Shown piece after piece: positions 42,536 to 51,013 of a stretch of 64,000 nucleotides of DNA (the stretch's first letter is position 1; every line of letters starts with the position of its first letter). The stretch is from Roseovarius sp. Lineage in GTDB: Bacteria > Pseudomonadota > Alphaproteobacteria > Rhodobacterales > Rhodobacteraceae. The stretch lies in contig JACIYT010000002.1 in NCBI GenBank assembly GCA_014359765.1, positions 62,001 to 126,000 of the forward strand. Direction: 5' to 3'. The notes below the pieces were generated by a model. It was given only the letters and a program-made list of their open reading frames with translations, ran no database searches and was not told where the DNA came from. Position numbers and translations under genes: made by a program.

Positions 42536-44535
42536 GTCTGTTCCTCCGGATCGAGCTTGATGAGGGGGGTGTTGCCGGCGACGGTATCGCCCGGCGCGCA
42601 ATAGATTTCGGAGACCACGCCGGTGGTCGGCGCGGGCAGGCTCTGGAGCAGCTTCATCGCCTCGAGCACCACGAGCGTGTCGCCGGCGCTGACGCGGTCG
42701 CCGGGGGCGACGCGGATCTCGGTCACCGCGCCGGGCATCGGTGCCAGGAGCATGTCGGCGCCGGTCGTCGCGCCGGCGCTGCGGACAAGGTGCCGGTCCT
42801 CGAGATCCCGGAGCGCGATGACGGTCATGCCCCCGGGCGTCTGAAGATGCACCTGCCAGTGATCCTGCGCGCGCTCGACATGGGCCGCGCGCGCGAAGGG
42901 GGCGCCGTCGATGCGCCCGCTCAGACATCCGTCCCCGAGTGTGGCGGCCTCGGTGGTGATTTCCGGACCGTCGGGCAACCGCACGGTCAGGCCCGCCCCG
43001 GCATCGCTCACACGGATCGGCGCATCGTCGGACGGCTCCCAGAAGGAGGCCGCGCCGGCCCGTCCGGCGGGCGCGGTCAGACGCCAGGCGCCGAGGCTCT
43101 GCCAGGGCGAGGCCGGCGGCGGTGCCAGGTGGCGGCAGAGCGCGACCGTGGCGAGGGCCATGTCCCGGTCCGCGGGCGCGGGCGGTGTCCAGCCATCGGG
43201 GAACAATTCCGGCAGGCAGGAGGTGTGGTGCCGGCACGCCTGGAAATCCGGATGCGTGAGCAGCGCGCGCTGATAGGAGAGGTTGAGCCGGATCCCCCCG
43301 ACGGCAAAGCGATCGAGCGCGGCGACCGCCTTGCGGATCGCGCCGGCCCGGTCCGGGGCATGAACGATGAGCTTGGCGATCATCGAATCGTAGTGGTGAC
43401 CGATCACCGAGCCCTCCGCCACCCCGCTGTCGAGCCGCACATCGCCCGGCGGCGACCAGAGGGTGATCCGGCCGGTTTCGGGGCGGAAATTCTCGGCCGG
43501 GTTTTCGGCGGCCACGCGGATCTCGATGGCGTGACCGTCAAGGCGGATGTCGGATTGCGCCAGATCGAGCGCCTCGCCCCGCGCGATGCGCAACTGCCAT
43601 TCCACGAGGTCGATGCCGGTGATCGCCTCGGTCACGGGATGCTCCACCTGAAGGCGGGTATTCATCTCGAGAAAGTAATATTCGCCGCGCTCCGGGTCGT
43701 AGAGATATTCCACCGTCCCCGCCGAGCGATAGCCGATCGCACGCGCCAGCCGCACCGCGGCGGCGCGCATGTCGTCGCGCAGGGAAGGGGGCAGGCCGGG
43801 GGCGGGGGCTTCCTCGATCAGCTTCTGGTGGTTGCGCTGGAGCGAACAGTCGCGCTCGCCCAGATGCAGCACCGTGCCATGGCTGTCGCCCAGCACCTGG
43901 ACCTCGACATGGCGGGCGCGCGGCGCGTAGCGTTCGAGGAACACGGTCGGGTCGCCAAAGGCGCCCTGCGCCTCCGCGCGGGCGGCGGCGATCGCCTCGG
44001 GGGCGTCGCGCAGATCGGTGACGAGGCGCATCCCGCGCCCGCCGCCCCCGGCGCTGGCCTTGACCAGAAAGGGCGTGCCGAGAGCCTGCGCCTCGGCCAG
44101 CAGGCGCGCGTCGGACTGATCGTCGCCGCGATAGCCGGGCAGGACCGGCACATCGGCGGCCTCGGCCGCGGCCTTGGCCGCGATCTTCGATCCCATGCGG
44201 GCGATGGCGCGGGGATCCGGCCCGACAAAGACGAGGCCCGCAGCCTCCACCGCCGCGGCGAAACCGGCATTCTCGGAGAGAAACCCGTAGCCCGGATGCA
44301 CCGCCCCCGCGCCGGTGGCGCGGGCCGCCGCCAGAATCGCGGCCGTGTCGAGATAGCTCTCCGCGGCCGCGGCCCCGCCGATGCAGACGGCATGATCGGC
44401 CTCGGCGACGAAGGGCGCATCGCGATCGGCCTCGGAGAACACCGCCACGCTCTCGATCCCCAGCTTGCGACAGGCGCGCTGGATGCGGCGGGCGATCTCG
44501 CCGCGGTTGGCGATCAGGACACGGGCAAGGCTCAT
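42532..44535 (-). CDS. Biotin carboxylase/biotin carrier subunit, methylcrotonyl- or geranyl-CoA carboxylase type
   Basis: A 667-residue alpha subunit. The biotin carboxylase domain (about 1-450) starts VLIANRGEIARRIQRACRKLG, with FLVKASAGGGGRGMRLV (ATP grasp loop), EVQVLGDSHGTVLHLGERDCS, EMNTRLQVEHPVTE and LMIDP-type lid segments. The C-terminal biotinyl domain has VVLEAMKLLQSLPAP with the biotin Lys. The domain order fits MCC/GCC alpha subunits, which carboxylate a 3-methyl-2-enoyl-CoA at the methyl group. It is transcribed with a beta subunit, a LiuC-like hydratase and a dehydrogenase. The choice between leucine and terpenoid substrates is open. Confidence 0.88.
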   Translation of the reverse strand: MSLARVLIANRGEIARRIQRACRKLGIESVAVFSEADRDAPFVAEADHAVCIGGAAAAESYLDTAAILAAARATGAGAVHPGYGFLSENAGFAAAVEAAGLVFVGPDPRAIARMGSKIAAKAAAEAADVPVLPGYRGDDQSDARLLAEAQALGTPFLVKASAGGGGRGMRLVTDLRDAPEAIAAARAEAQGAFGDPTVFLERYAPRARHVEVQVLGDSHGTVLHLGERDCSLQRNHQKLIEEAPAPGLPPSLRDDMRAAAVRLARAIGYRSAGTVEYLYDPERGEYYFLEMNTRLQVEHPVTEAITGIDLVEWQLRIARGEALDLAQSDIRLDGHAIEIRVAAENPAENFRPETGRITLWSPPGDVRLDSGVAEGSVIGHHYDSMIAKLIVHAPDRAGAIRKAVAALDRFAVGGIRLNLSYQRALLTHPDFQACRHHTSCLPELFPDGWTPPAPADRDMALATVALCRHLAPPPASPWQSLGAWRLTAPAGRAGAASFWEPSDDAPIRVSDAGAGLTVRLPDGPEITTEAATLGDGCLSGRIDGAPFARAAHVERAQDHWQVHLQTPGGMTVIALRDLEDRHLVRSAGATTGADMLLAPMPGAVTEIRVAPGDRVSAGDTLVVLEAMKLLQSLPAPTTGVVSEIYCAPGDTVAGNTPLIKLDPEEQT

Positions 44536-45326
44536 TTGATCCGCCAGGAGGGCACGCTCTTGTTGATGAAGCTGTTGATGCCCTCGATCCCCTCGCGGGT
44601 TTCCCAGGCATCGGCCAGCCGGTCGGCGGTATAGGTCATGTTGGTCTCGAGATCATGGGACGCGACATAGGCGATCAGCGCCTTGGTATCGGCAACCGCG
44701 CCAGGCGCTGCCTGAAGATGCGCGTGCACGACCTTTTCCACCGCCTGGTCCAGATCCTCCGGTGCGACGACCTCGGTCAGAAGCCCGATCCGCGCCGCGC
44801 GCGCGCTGTCGAAGAGCGCGCCCGACAGCATGGTTTCGCGCGAATGCACCTTGCCGATGCGGGCCACCACATAGGGCGAGATATTGGCCGGCAAGAGGCC
44901 GAGCCGCACCTCGGTCAGGCCGAACATCGCCCCCTCGGCCCCGATCGTGTAATCGCAGACCGCGATCATGCCGACGCCGCCGCCATAGGCCGGCCCGTTG
45001 ATCCGCCCGATCAGCGGCCTGGGCAGCGTGTCGAGGCACCGCAGGAGCCGGGCCAGCGTGGCGCTCTGTTCGACGCGCTCGGCGCGGGTCTTCTCGACAT
45101 TCGCGGCGAACCAGTGGAAATCGCCCCCCGCGCAGAAGCTCTTGCCGTTGCCGGTCAGCACCACCACGCGCACCCCCGGATCCGAGCCCAGCCGTTCGGC
45201 GGCGTCGGTCAGCTCGGCGATCAGCGCGCCATTGAGCGCATTGTGCCTGTCGGGGCGGTCGAGGGTCACGGTGGCAACGCCGCGGGCGTCGGTTTCGACG
45301 TGGATGGTCGTGTATGTCATGGACAT
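44532..45326 (-). CDS. Enoyl-CoA hydratase, methylglutaconyl-CoA hydratase (LiuC/AtuE) type
   Basis: A 264-residue crotonase. The oxyanion-hole segments are KSFCAGGDFHWF and GPAYGGGVGMIAV. FGLTEVRLGLLPANISPYVV has the catalytic Glu (TEV) and the LLPA-ISPYVV pattern I associate with LiuC-type hydratases, while the first classical Glu is replaced by Gly, as in that group. It would add water to the 3-methylglutaconyl-CoA-like product of the carboxylase. Its stop overlaps the carboxylase alpha start by 4 bp, and it follows the beta subunit by 9 bp. Confidence 0.87.
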   Translation of the reverse strand: MSMTYTTIHVETDARGVATVTLDRPDRHNALNGALIAELTDAAERLGSDPGVRVVVLTGNGKSFCAGGDFHWFAANVEKTRAERVEQSATLARLLRCLDTLPRPLIGRINGPAYGGGVGMIAVCDYTIGAEGAMFGLTEVRLGLLPANISPYVVARIGKVHSRETMLSGALFDSARAARIGLLTEVVAPEDLDQAVEKVVHAHLQAAPGAVADTKALIAYVASHDLETNMTYTADRLADAWETREGIEGINSFINKSVPSWRIK

Positions 45327-45335
45327 TTGCGGGCC

Positions 45336-46934
45336 TCACATTCTGAAAACGGGCGTATGGCGCCCGGCCTCGGGCACCGAAGTGACGATCGCCAGGCACA
45401 GCCCGAGGATGTCGCGGGTCTGGCCCGGCTCGATCAGGCCATCATCCCAGAGCCGCGATGTGGCGTAATAGGGATCGGACTGTTCGCCATACTGGGCGCG
45501 CACCTCGGCCTCGATCCGCGCCAGATCGGCCTGCATCGTGGCCGGGTCGCCGCCCTTCTGGCGGCGCAGTTCCAGCATGACGTTGCTGGCAATGTCGGCG
45601 GACATGGTGGCCAGTTCTGCCGTGGGCCAGGCAAAGAGGAACCGGGGAGCAAAGCCGCGCCCGCACATCCCGTAATTGCCCGCCCCGTAGGACCCGCCCA
45701 GAAGCACCGACAGCCGCGGCACCCGGGCGACCGACATGGCATAGACCAGCTTGGCGCTGTTCTTGGCGATGCCGCCGCGTTCGGCCTCGGTGCCGACCAT
45801 GAAGCCGGAGATGTTGTGCAAGAACAGCAGCGGGATATTGCGCTGGTCGCACATCGAGACGAATTGCGCCCCCTTGAGCGAGCTGTCCGACAGCAGCGCG
45901 CCGTTATTGGCAAGGATGCCGACGCGGTAGCCATGGATGCGCGCCGTGCCGCAGACGAGCGTCTCGCCCCAGCCGGGCTTGAATTCGCGGAATTCGCCGG
46001 CGTCGATCATCCGCAGGAGGACCTCGCGCATGTCATAGGGCTGCTTGCGGTCGGCGCTGACCACGCCGAGCAGCTCGGCGGGATCGTGCGCGGGCGGCGC
46101 GGGGGGCGCGTCGGGCGGCATCGGGCGCGACTGGCCCAGTTCGGCCACGATGTCGCGCATCAGCGCCAGCGCGTGATATTCGTTCTCGGCGAGATGGTCG
46201 GACACCCCCGAGACATGGCAATGCATTTCGGCGCCGCCCAGGGTCTCGCCATCGACCTCCTCGTTGATCGCCACCTTCACGATCGAGGGGCCGCCCAGGT
46301 GGATGCGGGCATTGCCGCGCACCATGATCACCTCATCCGAGAGCGCGGGGATATAGGCGCCCCCGGCGGTGCAGCCGCCGAACACCGCCGAGATCTGCGG
46401 CAGCCCGCTCGCCGACATGTTGGTCTGGCGATAGAAGGAATTGCCGAAATGGCGCGCATCGGGAAAGACCCGGTCCTGTTCGGGCAGGTAGGCGCCGCCG
46501 CAATCCACGAGATACAGGCAGGGCAGCCGGTTCTCGGCCGCGATTTCCTGTGCGCGGATGTGCTTCTGCACGGTCTCATGGTAGAAGGAGCCGCCCTTTA
46601 CCGTGGCGTCATTGGCGATCACCATGCAGGGAAGGCCGTGGACGATGCCGATGCCGGTGACGATGCCCGCGCCGGGCACCTCGCCGCCATACTGGCCCCA
46701 GGCCGCCAGCGATGACAGTTCCAGAAAGGCGGTTCCGGGATCGACCAGCAGGTCGATCCGCTCGCGCACCAGGAGCTTGTCGCGCTTGCGGTGGCGCGCG
46801 ACCATCTCGGGCCGCCCGCCGCCGGTCGCCTCGGCGATGCGCTGGCGCAGGGTCTCGACCCGCGCGCGCTGCGCGGCGTGGTTGCGGGCAAAGGTCTCTG
46901 ACGCGGGGAGCAGCGCGCTTTGCAGACGTGCCAT
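45336..46934 (-). CDS. Carboxyltransferase subunit, methylcrotonyl- or geranyl-CoA carboxylase type
   Basis: A 532-residue carboxyltransferase. Typical segments include CLYLVDCGGAYLPEQDRVFP, FGGCTAGGAYIPALSDEVIM, LGGAEMHCHVSGVSDHLAEN, GSYGAGNYGMCGRGFAPRFL and the closing YYATSRLWDDGLIEP. These match beta subunits of methylcrotonyl/geranyl-CoA carboxylases, which transfer CO2 from biotin to the acyl-CoA. The segment usually reading AGPPLVKAATGE in MCC (from memory) here reads GGPSIVKVAINE, so substrate choice may differ. It lies 65 bp downstream of the SDR gene on the same strand. Confidence 0.88.
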   Translation of the reverse strand: MARLQSALLPASETFARNHAAQRARVETLRQRIAEATGGGRPEMVARHRKRDKLLVRERIDLLVDPGTAFLELSSLAAWGQYGGEVPGAGIVTGIGIVHGLPCMVIANDATVKGGSFYHETVQKHIRAQEIAAENRLPCLYLVDCGGAYLPEQDRVFPDARHFGNSFYRQTNMSASGLPQISAVFGGCTAGGAYIPALSDEVIMVRGNARIHLGGPSIVKVAINEEVDGETLGGAEMHCHVSGVSDHLAENEYHALALMRDIVAELGQSRPMPPDAPPAPPAHDPAELLGVVSADRKQPYDMREVLLRMIDAGEFREFKPGWGETLVCGTARIHGYRVGILANNGALLSDSSLKGAQFVSMCDQRNIPLLFLHNISGFMVGTEAERGGIAKNSAKLVYAMSVARVPRLSVLLGGSYGAGNYGMCGRGFAPRFLFAWPTAELATMSADIASNVMLELRRQKGGDPATMQADLARIEAEVRAQYGEQSDPYYATSRLWDDGLIEPGQTRDILGLCLAIVTSVPEAGRHTPVFRM

Positions 46935-46999
46935 TCAGGCGGTCTCCCGATCCGGAACGCCCCGATCGGGGCCGTGTGGCAACGGTCGCGGGGCCGCGA

Positions 47000-47830
47000 T
47001 CAAATCGTGAAGCCCCCGCCGCAGATGACATATTGTCCCGAGATGAAATTCGACTCGGGCGAACAGAACAGATAGACCGCGCCGGCGGCTTCCTGCGGGG
47101 TGCCCACCCGGCCCAGCGGGATCATGCGTTCCATCTGGGTCAGCAGGTCGGGGTTCACGCCGACCTTGATTTCCCTGTCCTCGACCGTGATCGTGCTGTT
47201 GCCATCGGCGCTGCCCTCGGTCAGCCGGGTGCGGATCGGGCCAAAGGCCACGGCGTTGACGTTGACCTTGTAGCGGCCCCATTCCTTGGCCATCGTGCGG
47301 GTGAGCCCGAGGATCCCGGCCTTGGCCGCGGAATAGTTGATCTGGCCGGCATTGCCGCCCGTCCCCGCGATGGACGAGATATTGACCACCTTGCGAAAGA
47401 CTTCCTGCCCGGCCGCGGCCTCTTCGCGGGCCCGGGCGCTGATCACCGGCTGGGCGGCGCGCAGGATGCGGAAGGGCGCGGTGAGGTGCACGTCGATGAT
47501 CGCCTGCCACTGTGCATCGGTCATCTTCTGAACGACGCTGTCCCAGGTGTAGCCGGCATTGTTCACGATGATGTCGAGCCCGCCGAAGCTGTCCACGCCG
47601 GTCTGCACGAAGCGCTCGGCGAAACCGTCCTCGGTCACGCTGCCGGGGCAGACCGCGGCCTCGGCGCCGGTCGCGCGGATCGCCTCGGCGGTTTCGTTGG
47701 CCGGTTCGGCGTCGAGATCGTTGATCACCACGCGCGCCCCCTCCGAGGCGAGCTTGAGCGCGATTTCGCGGCCGATGCCACGGCCCGCCCCGGAGACCAG
47801 CGCCACGCGCCCGTCGAGTTTTCCCGTCAT
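47000..47830 (-). CDS. SDR family 3-hydroxyacyl-CoA dehydrogenase-like oxidoreductase
   Basis: A 276-residue short-chain dehydrogenase. The cofactor motif is VSGAGRGIGREIALKLA, the NNAG motif is IIVNNAGYTWD, and the catalytic Ser-Tyr-Lys are in VVNISSIAGTGG and INYSAAKAG. FabG- and MFE2-type SDRs of this form oxidise (R)-3-hydroxyacyl-CoA. An insert near residue 200 (SADGNSTITVEDREIK) is unusual and may shape the acyl pocket. The ATG at 47830 has a GGGAGG site. It follows the SCP2 thiolase by 25 bp, so hydroxyacyl oxidation and thiolysis are co-expressed. Confidence 0.88.
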   Translation of the reverse strand: MTGKLDGRVALVSGAGRGIGREIALKLASEGARVVINDLDAEPANETAEAIRATGAEAAVCPGSVTEDGFAERFVQTGVDSFGGLDIIVNNAGYTWDSVVQKMTDAQWQAIIDVHLTAPFRILRAAQPVISARAREEAAAGQEVFRKVVNISSIAGTGGNAGQINYSAAKAGILGLTRTMAKEWGRYKVNVNAVAFGPIRTRLTEGSADGNSTITVEDREIKVGVNPDLLTQMERMIPLGRVGTPQEAAGAVYLFCSPESNFISGQYVICGGGFTI

Positions 47831-47855
47831 GTCGCTTTCCTCCCGCCAGGTTCTG

Positions 47856-49040
47856 TCAGGCCTTTTCGTAGAGCGTGACCACGCAGGCCCCGCCCAGGCC
47901 GAGATTGTGCTGAAGCGCGAGGCGCGCGCCCTCGACCTGCCGCGCATCGGCCTGGCCGCGCAGTTGCTGGACGAGCTCGGTGCATTGCGCAAGCCCGGTC
48001 GCGCCCAGCGGGTGCCCCTTGGACAACAGCCCGCCCGAGGGATTGGTCACATACTTGCCGCCATAGGTATTGTCGCCGTCATCGACGAATTTCCCGCCGT
48101 CGCCGCGGGCGCACAGGCCGAGCGCCTCATAGGTGATCAGCTCGTTCTGGGCAAAACAGTCGTGCAGCTCGACCACGTCCACATCCTCGGGTCCGATGCC
48201 CGCGGCCTCATAGACCTGATCGGCGGCGCGCCGCGCCATCGAGAAGCCGACGACCTCGCGCATGTCATGGGCGTTGAAGGTCTCCGGGCCGTCCGTCGTC
48301 ATCGCCTGCGCCGCGATGCGCACCGAACTGTCGAGCCCGTGCCGGTCGGCGAAATCCTTCGAGCAGACGATCGCCGCCGCCGCGCCGCAGGTCGGCGGGC
48401 AGGCCATGAGCTTCGTCATCACGCCGGGCCAGACAACCTGGGCGGCGAGAACCTCGTCGGCGGTCACTTCCTGCCGGAACAGGGCAACGGGATTGCGGGC
48501 GGCATGGCGGCTGGCCTTGGCGCGGATCTTCGCGAAGGTTTCGAGCGTGGTGCCGAATTCGTCCATATGCGCCTTGCCGGCGCCGCCGAAATACCGCAGC
48601 GCCAGCGGAATTTCCGGGTTGCCCACGAGCGCGTCGGTCTCCTCGTCAAAGGCGGCAAAGGGGCTGACACGGTCGCGGAACATGGCGCCGATCGCACCGG
48701 GCTGCATCTGCTCGAAGCCGAGCGCGAGCGCGCAGTCCACCGCGCCGCTTTCGACCGCCTGGCGCGCGAGAAACAGCGCCGAGGAGCCGGTCGAGCAGTT
48801 GTTGTTCACGTTCACCATCGGAATCCCGGTCATGCCGACCTGGTAGAGCGCGCGCTGCCCGCAGGTGCTGTCGCCATAGACATAGCCGACATAGGCCTGC
48901 TGCACCTTGTCATAGTCGAGCCCCGCATCCGCGAGCGCGCTGCGGGTCGCGGCGGCGGCCATCACGTCGTAGCTCTCCGATTTGCCCGGCTTCTGGAACG
49001 GGACCATTCCCACGCCGGTGATACAGGCCTTGCTGGTCAT
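47856..49040 (-). CDS. SCP2-type thiolase (lipid-transfer-protein thiolase)
   Basis: A 394-residue thiolase of the SCP2/SCPx type. The nucleophile Cys82 is in VNVNNNCSTGSSAL. The second and third sites are VELHDCFAQNE and GLLSKGHPLGATGLAQC, with active-site His. It cleaves a 3-oxoacyl-CoA; SCP2-type thiolases favour 2-methyl-branched chains. A palindrome of the island regulon (49105-49122) lies 65 bp upstream, so this gene probably leads the minus operon through the SDR and perhaps the carboxylase genes. Confidence 0.9.
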   Translation of the reverse strand: MTSKACITGVGMVPFQKPGKSESYDVMAAAATRSALADAGLDYDKVQQAYVGYVYGDSTCGQRALYQVGMTGIPMVNVNNNCSTGSSALFLARQAVESGAVDCALALGFEQMQPGAIGAMFRDRVSPFAAFDEETDALVGNPEIPLALRYFGGAGKAHMDEFGTTLETFAKIRAKASRHAARNPVALFRQEVTADEVLAAQVVWPGVMTKLMACPPTCGAAAAIVCSKDFADRHGLDSSVRIAAQAMTTDGPETFNAHDMREVVGFSMARRAADQVYEAAGIGPEDVDVVELHDCFAQNELITYEALGLCARGDGGKFVDDGDNTYGGKYVTNPSGGLLSKGHPLGATGLAQCTELVQQLRGQADARQVEGARLALQHNLGLGGACVVTLYEKA

Positions 49041-49104
49041 TCTCTCTTTCCTCCCTCCCGGCGCTCGCCATTGCCGGATCCGGCGCGAATCGCGCCCTGC
49101 CGTT

Positions 49105-49122
49105 TTCTACCACTTGTTAGAT
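49105..49122. promoter_or_regulatory. Island palindrome, site 1 (thiolase operon promoter)
   Basis: TTCTACCA-CT-TGTTAGAT matches the consensus TTCTAACA-NN-TGTTAGAA with two mismatches. On the minus strand a TTGACA (49151 to 49146) lies upstream, so the operator would fall at or just after the start of the thiolase transcript. Confidence 0.7.
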
Positions 49123-49244
49123 TTTTGCATCCCGAGGCAGAGCCATGTCAACACACATGCGCCGCGCATTCGCGGATTTGCCGGTTTCCCGCCTGCCGCT
49201 TCCGCCCCCGGCATGGCCGGCATGGCCGGCGGGGGCAGGCGCGA

Positions 49245-50411
49245 TCATTCCTCCGGCTTGCCCAGGATCTCGTCGGTATGTTCGCCCAGCCGGGGGGCGG
49301 GGCGGTGATCGGCGCGGGCCGGCGTGGCGGAAAAGCGCACGGGCGGGCGCGTCGTCCAGATCTCTCCCTCGGTCGGATGCGCGAGCCGCTGAAAGAAGCC
49401 CGTCGCCGCCAGGTGCGGGTCGTCGGGCAGCTCGGGAAGGGAGCGCACCGGCATGGCGGGGATGTCGGCCTCTGCCATCAGGTCCAGCCATTCCTGCGTC
49501 GGGCGGGTCAGCGCGATCTGCGCCACGATGTCGTAGAACGCGCCGATATTCCGACTGCGCAGGCGCATGTCCGTGACCCAGGGATGTTCGGCCATGTCGT
49601 CGCGCCCCACCGCCCGAAAGAACCGTTCCCATTGCGCATCGGTATAGGGCAGGATCGTGATGTAGCCATCGGCGGTGCGCAACGGGCGACGGTGCGGCAC
49701 CAGCATGCGCGCATAGCCGAAATCCTGCGGCCGGTCCTCGAACGTGGCACCGTCCAGATGTTCGACCAGAAGGAAGGCGGTCAGCGTCTCGAACATCGGC
49801 ACCTCGACATGCTGCGCCTCGCCGGTGCGCTGGCGGTGAAACAGCGCCGCCATGATGGCATAGGCGGCCGTCACCCCGCCCAGCTTGTCGGCGATGATCG
49901 TCGGGGCATAGTCGGGCGCGGCCTCGGGGTCGCGCATGGTGGCAAGGCTGGCGAATCCCGATGCGGACTGCACGATGTCATCGAAGGCGGGCTTGGCGGC
50001 ATATGGGCCGTCCTGGCCGAAACCCGTGGCCGACACGGTGATCAGCTTCGGGTTCTCGCAGCGCAGCGAATCCGGGTCGAGCGAAAGGCGGGCGAGCGCG
50101 GCGGGCCGGATGCTCGAGATCATCACGTCGGCCGTGGAAAGGAGCTTGCGCAGCTGGGCGCGCCCGGTCTCCGACTTGAGGTCGAGCACGATGCTGCGCT
50201 TGTTGCGGTTGGTGTTGAGGAAGGCCGCGCCCATGCCGGGATTGCGCGCCGGCTGGATTTCCCGCAGGAGATCGCCCTCCGGCCGCTCGACCTTGATCAC
50301 ATCCGCCCCCAGATCGCCGAGCATCTGCGTGGCGAGCGGGCCGAAGGCGACCGAGGTCATGTCGATGATCCTGACGCCATCGAGTATCGCGGCTCCGGGG
50401 CTCGTGGTCAT
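49245..50411 (-). CDS. CaiB/BaiF family (class III) CoA-transferase
   Basis: A 388-residue family III CoA-transferase. It starts with the typical LDGVRIIDMTSVAFGPLATQMLGD, then GADVIKVERPEGDLLRE and NKRSIVLDLKSETG. The active-site region reads PAFDDIVQSASGFASL, with Asp as expected for a true transferase; the racemase GHD motif is absent. It would exchange CoA between acids in the pathway. The ATG at 50411 has an AAGGA ribosome-binding site; 42 bases of upstream frame were rejected. It is divergent from the DUF35 gene and shares operator site 2 with it. Confidence 0.9.
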   Translation of the reverse strand: MTTSPGAAILDGVRIIDMTSVAFGPLATQMLGDLGADVIKVERPEGDLLREIQPARNPGMGAAFLNTNRNKRSIVLDLKSETGRAQLRKLLSTADVMISSIRPAALARLSLDPDSLRCENPKLITVSATGFGQDGPYAAKPAFDDIVQSASGFASLATMRDPEAAPDYAPTIIADKLGGVTAAYAIMAALFHRQRTGEAQHVEVPMFETLTAFLLVEHLDGATFEDRPQDFGYARMLVPHRRPLRTADGYITILPYTDAQWERFFRAVGRDDMAEHPWVTDMRLRSRNIGAFYDIVAQIALTRPTQEWLDLMAEADIPAMPVRSLPELPDDPHLAATGFFQRLAHPTEGEIWTTRPPVRFSATPARADHRPAPRLGEHTDEILGKPEE

Positions 50412-50522
50412 GCGCAATCCTTTCGAGACATTGCAGGCAATCATTTCAGGCAATCATTGCTTTCGCAATGGGGCGGGCGAGGGGCAGGGCGTCGCGGGCG
50501 GGACCGATGGCGCCGAGTGGGG

Positions 50523-50558
50523 TTGACATTTTCTAACATCTGTTAGGAAAATGCGCAA
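50523..50558. promoter_or_regulatory. Overlapping divergent promoters with island palindrome, site 2
   Basis: TTCTAACA-TC-TGTTAGGA (50531-50548) has one mismatch to the consensus. Facing plus, TTGACA at 50523-50528 is a perfect -35. Facing minus, TTGCGC (50558 to 50553) and TAGAAA (50535 to 50530) are 17 bases apart. One bound protein would block both the CaiB and DUF35 transcripts. Confidence 0.8.
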
Positions 50559-50626
50559 CACCCAGCGGAGCGCGACCGGACGACTCGCGGCCCGACGATG
50601 GGAAGGCAATTGGAAAGGGAGGCCAG

Positions 50627-51010
50627 ATGACCGATACCGATACCGCCGGGCCTGACGCGACGTTCCGAAAGGGGCTCGAGAACGGGGAGATCCTGCTGCC
50701 CCGCTGCGACGATTGCGGGGCGTTTCACTTCTTTCCCCGCATCCTGTGCCCGCATTGCCATGGCAGCGCGCTCACCTGGCACCGCGCGAGCGGCCGGGGC
50801 CGGGTCCACACCACGACGGTCGTGCGCCAGAAGCCGGAGCGCGGCGGCAACTACAATATCTGCATGGTGGAACTCGAGGAGGGCGTGCGCATGATGAGCC
50901 GGGTCGAGGGAATCGCCCCCGAGGATGTCGCCATCGACATGCCGGTGACCGCCTTCGTGGGCGAGGCCGACGGGAACCGGATCGTGCTCTGCAAGCCGGG
51001 GAGGGACTGA
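50627..51010 (+). CDS. DUF35 OB-fold/zinc-ribbon partner of a thiolase-fold enzyme
   Basis: A 127-residue protein. The zinc ribbon is CDDCGAFHFFPRILCPHC, two CxxC pairs. The remainder is an OB-fold with a Lys/Arg-rich first strand and the typical YNICMVELEEGVRMMSRVEG. DUF35 proteins bind next to a thiolase-fold protein and accept or hold the acyl-CoA. It is followed after 3 bp by a Cys-less thiolase homologue, the arrangement known from Ltp2-ChsH2 of steroid side-chain degradation and from archaeal thiolase/HMGCS complexes. First gene of the operator site 2 plus operon, with a good AGGGAGG ribosome-binding site. Confidence 0.88.
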   Translation: MTDTDTAGPDATFRKGLENGEILLPRCDDCGAFHFFPRILCPHCHGSALTWHRASGRGRVHTTTVVRQKPERGGNYNICMVELEEGVRMMSRVEGIAPEDVAIDMPVTAFVGEADGNRIVLCKPGRD

Positions 51011-51013
51011 GCC

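Noticed and set aside
49245-50411. A second racemase, because of CaiB family membership
   Set aside because: The GHD racemase motif is absent (PAFDDIVQ), so it is called a CoA-transferase; only the protein at 53069 has the full racemase set.
47559-50546. A 995-codon plus-strand open frame opposite the thiolase and CaiB genes
   Set aside because: It spans two real minus-strand genes and operator site 1, and its sequence has no domain. The minus-strand genes are certain.
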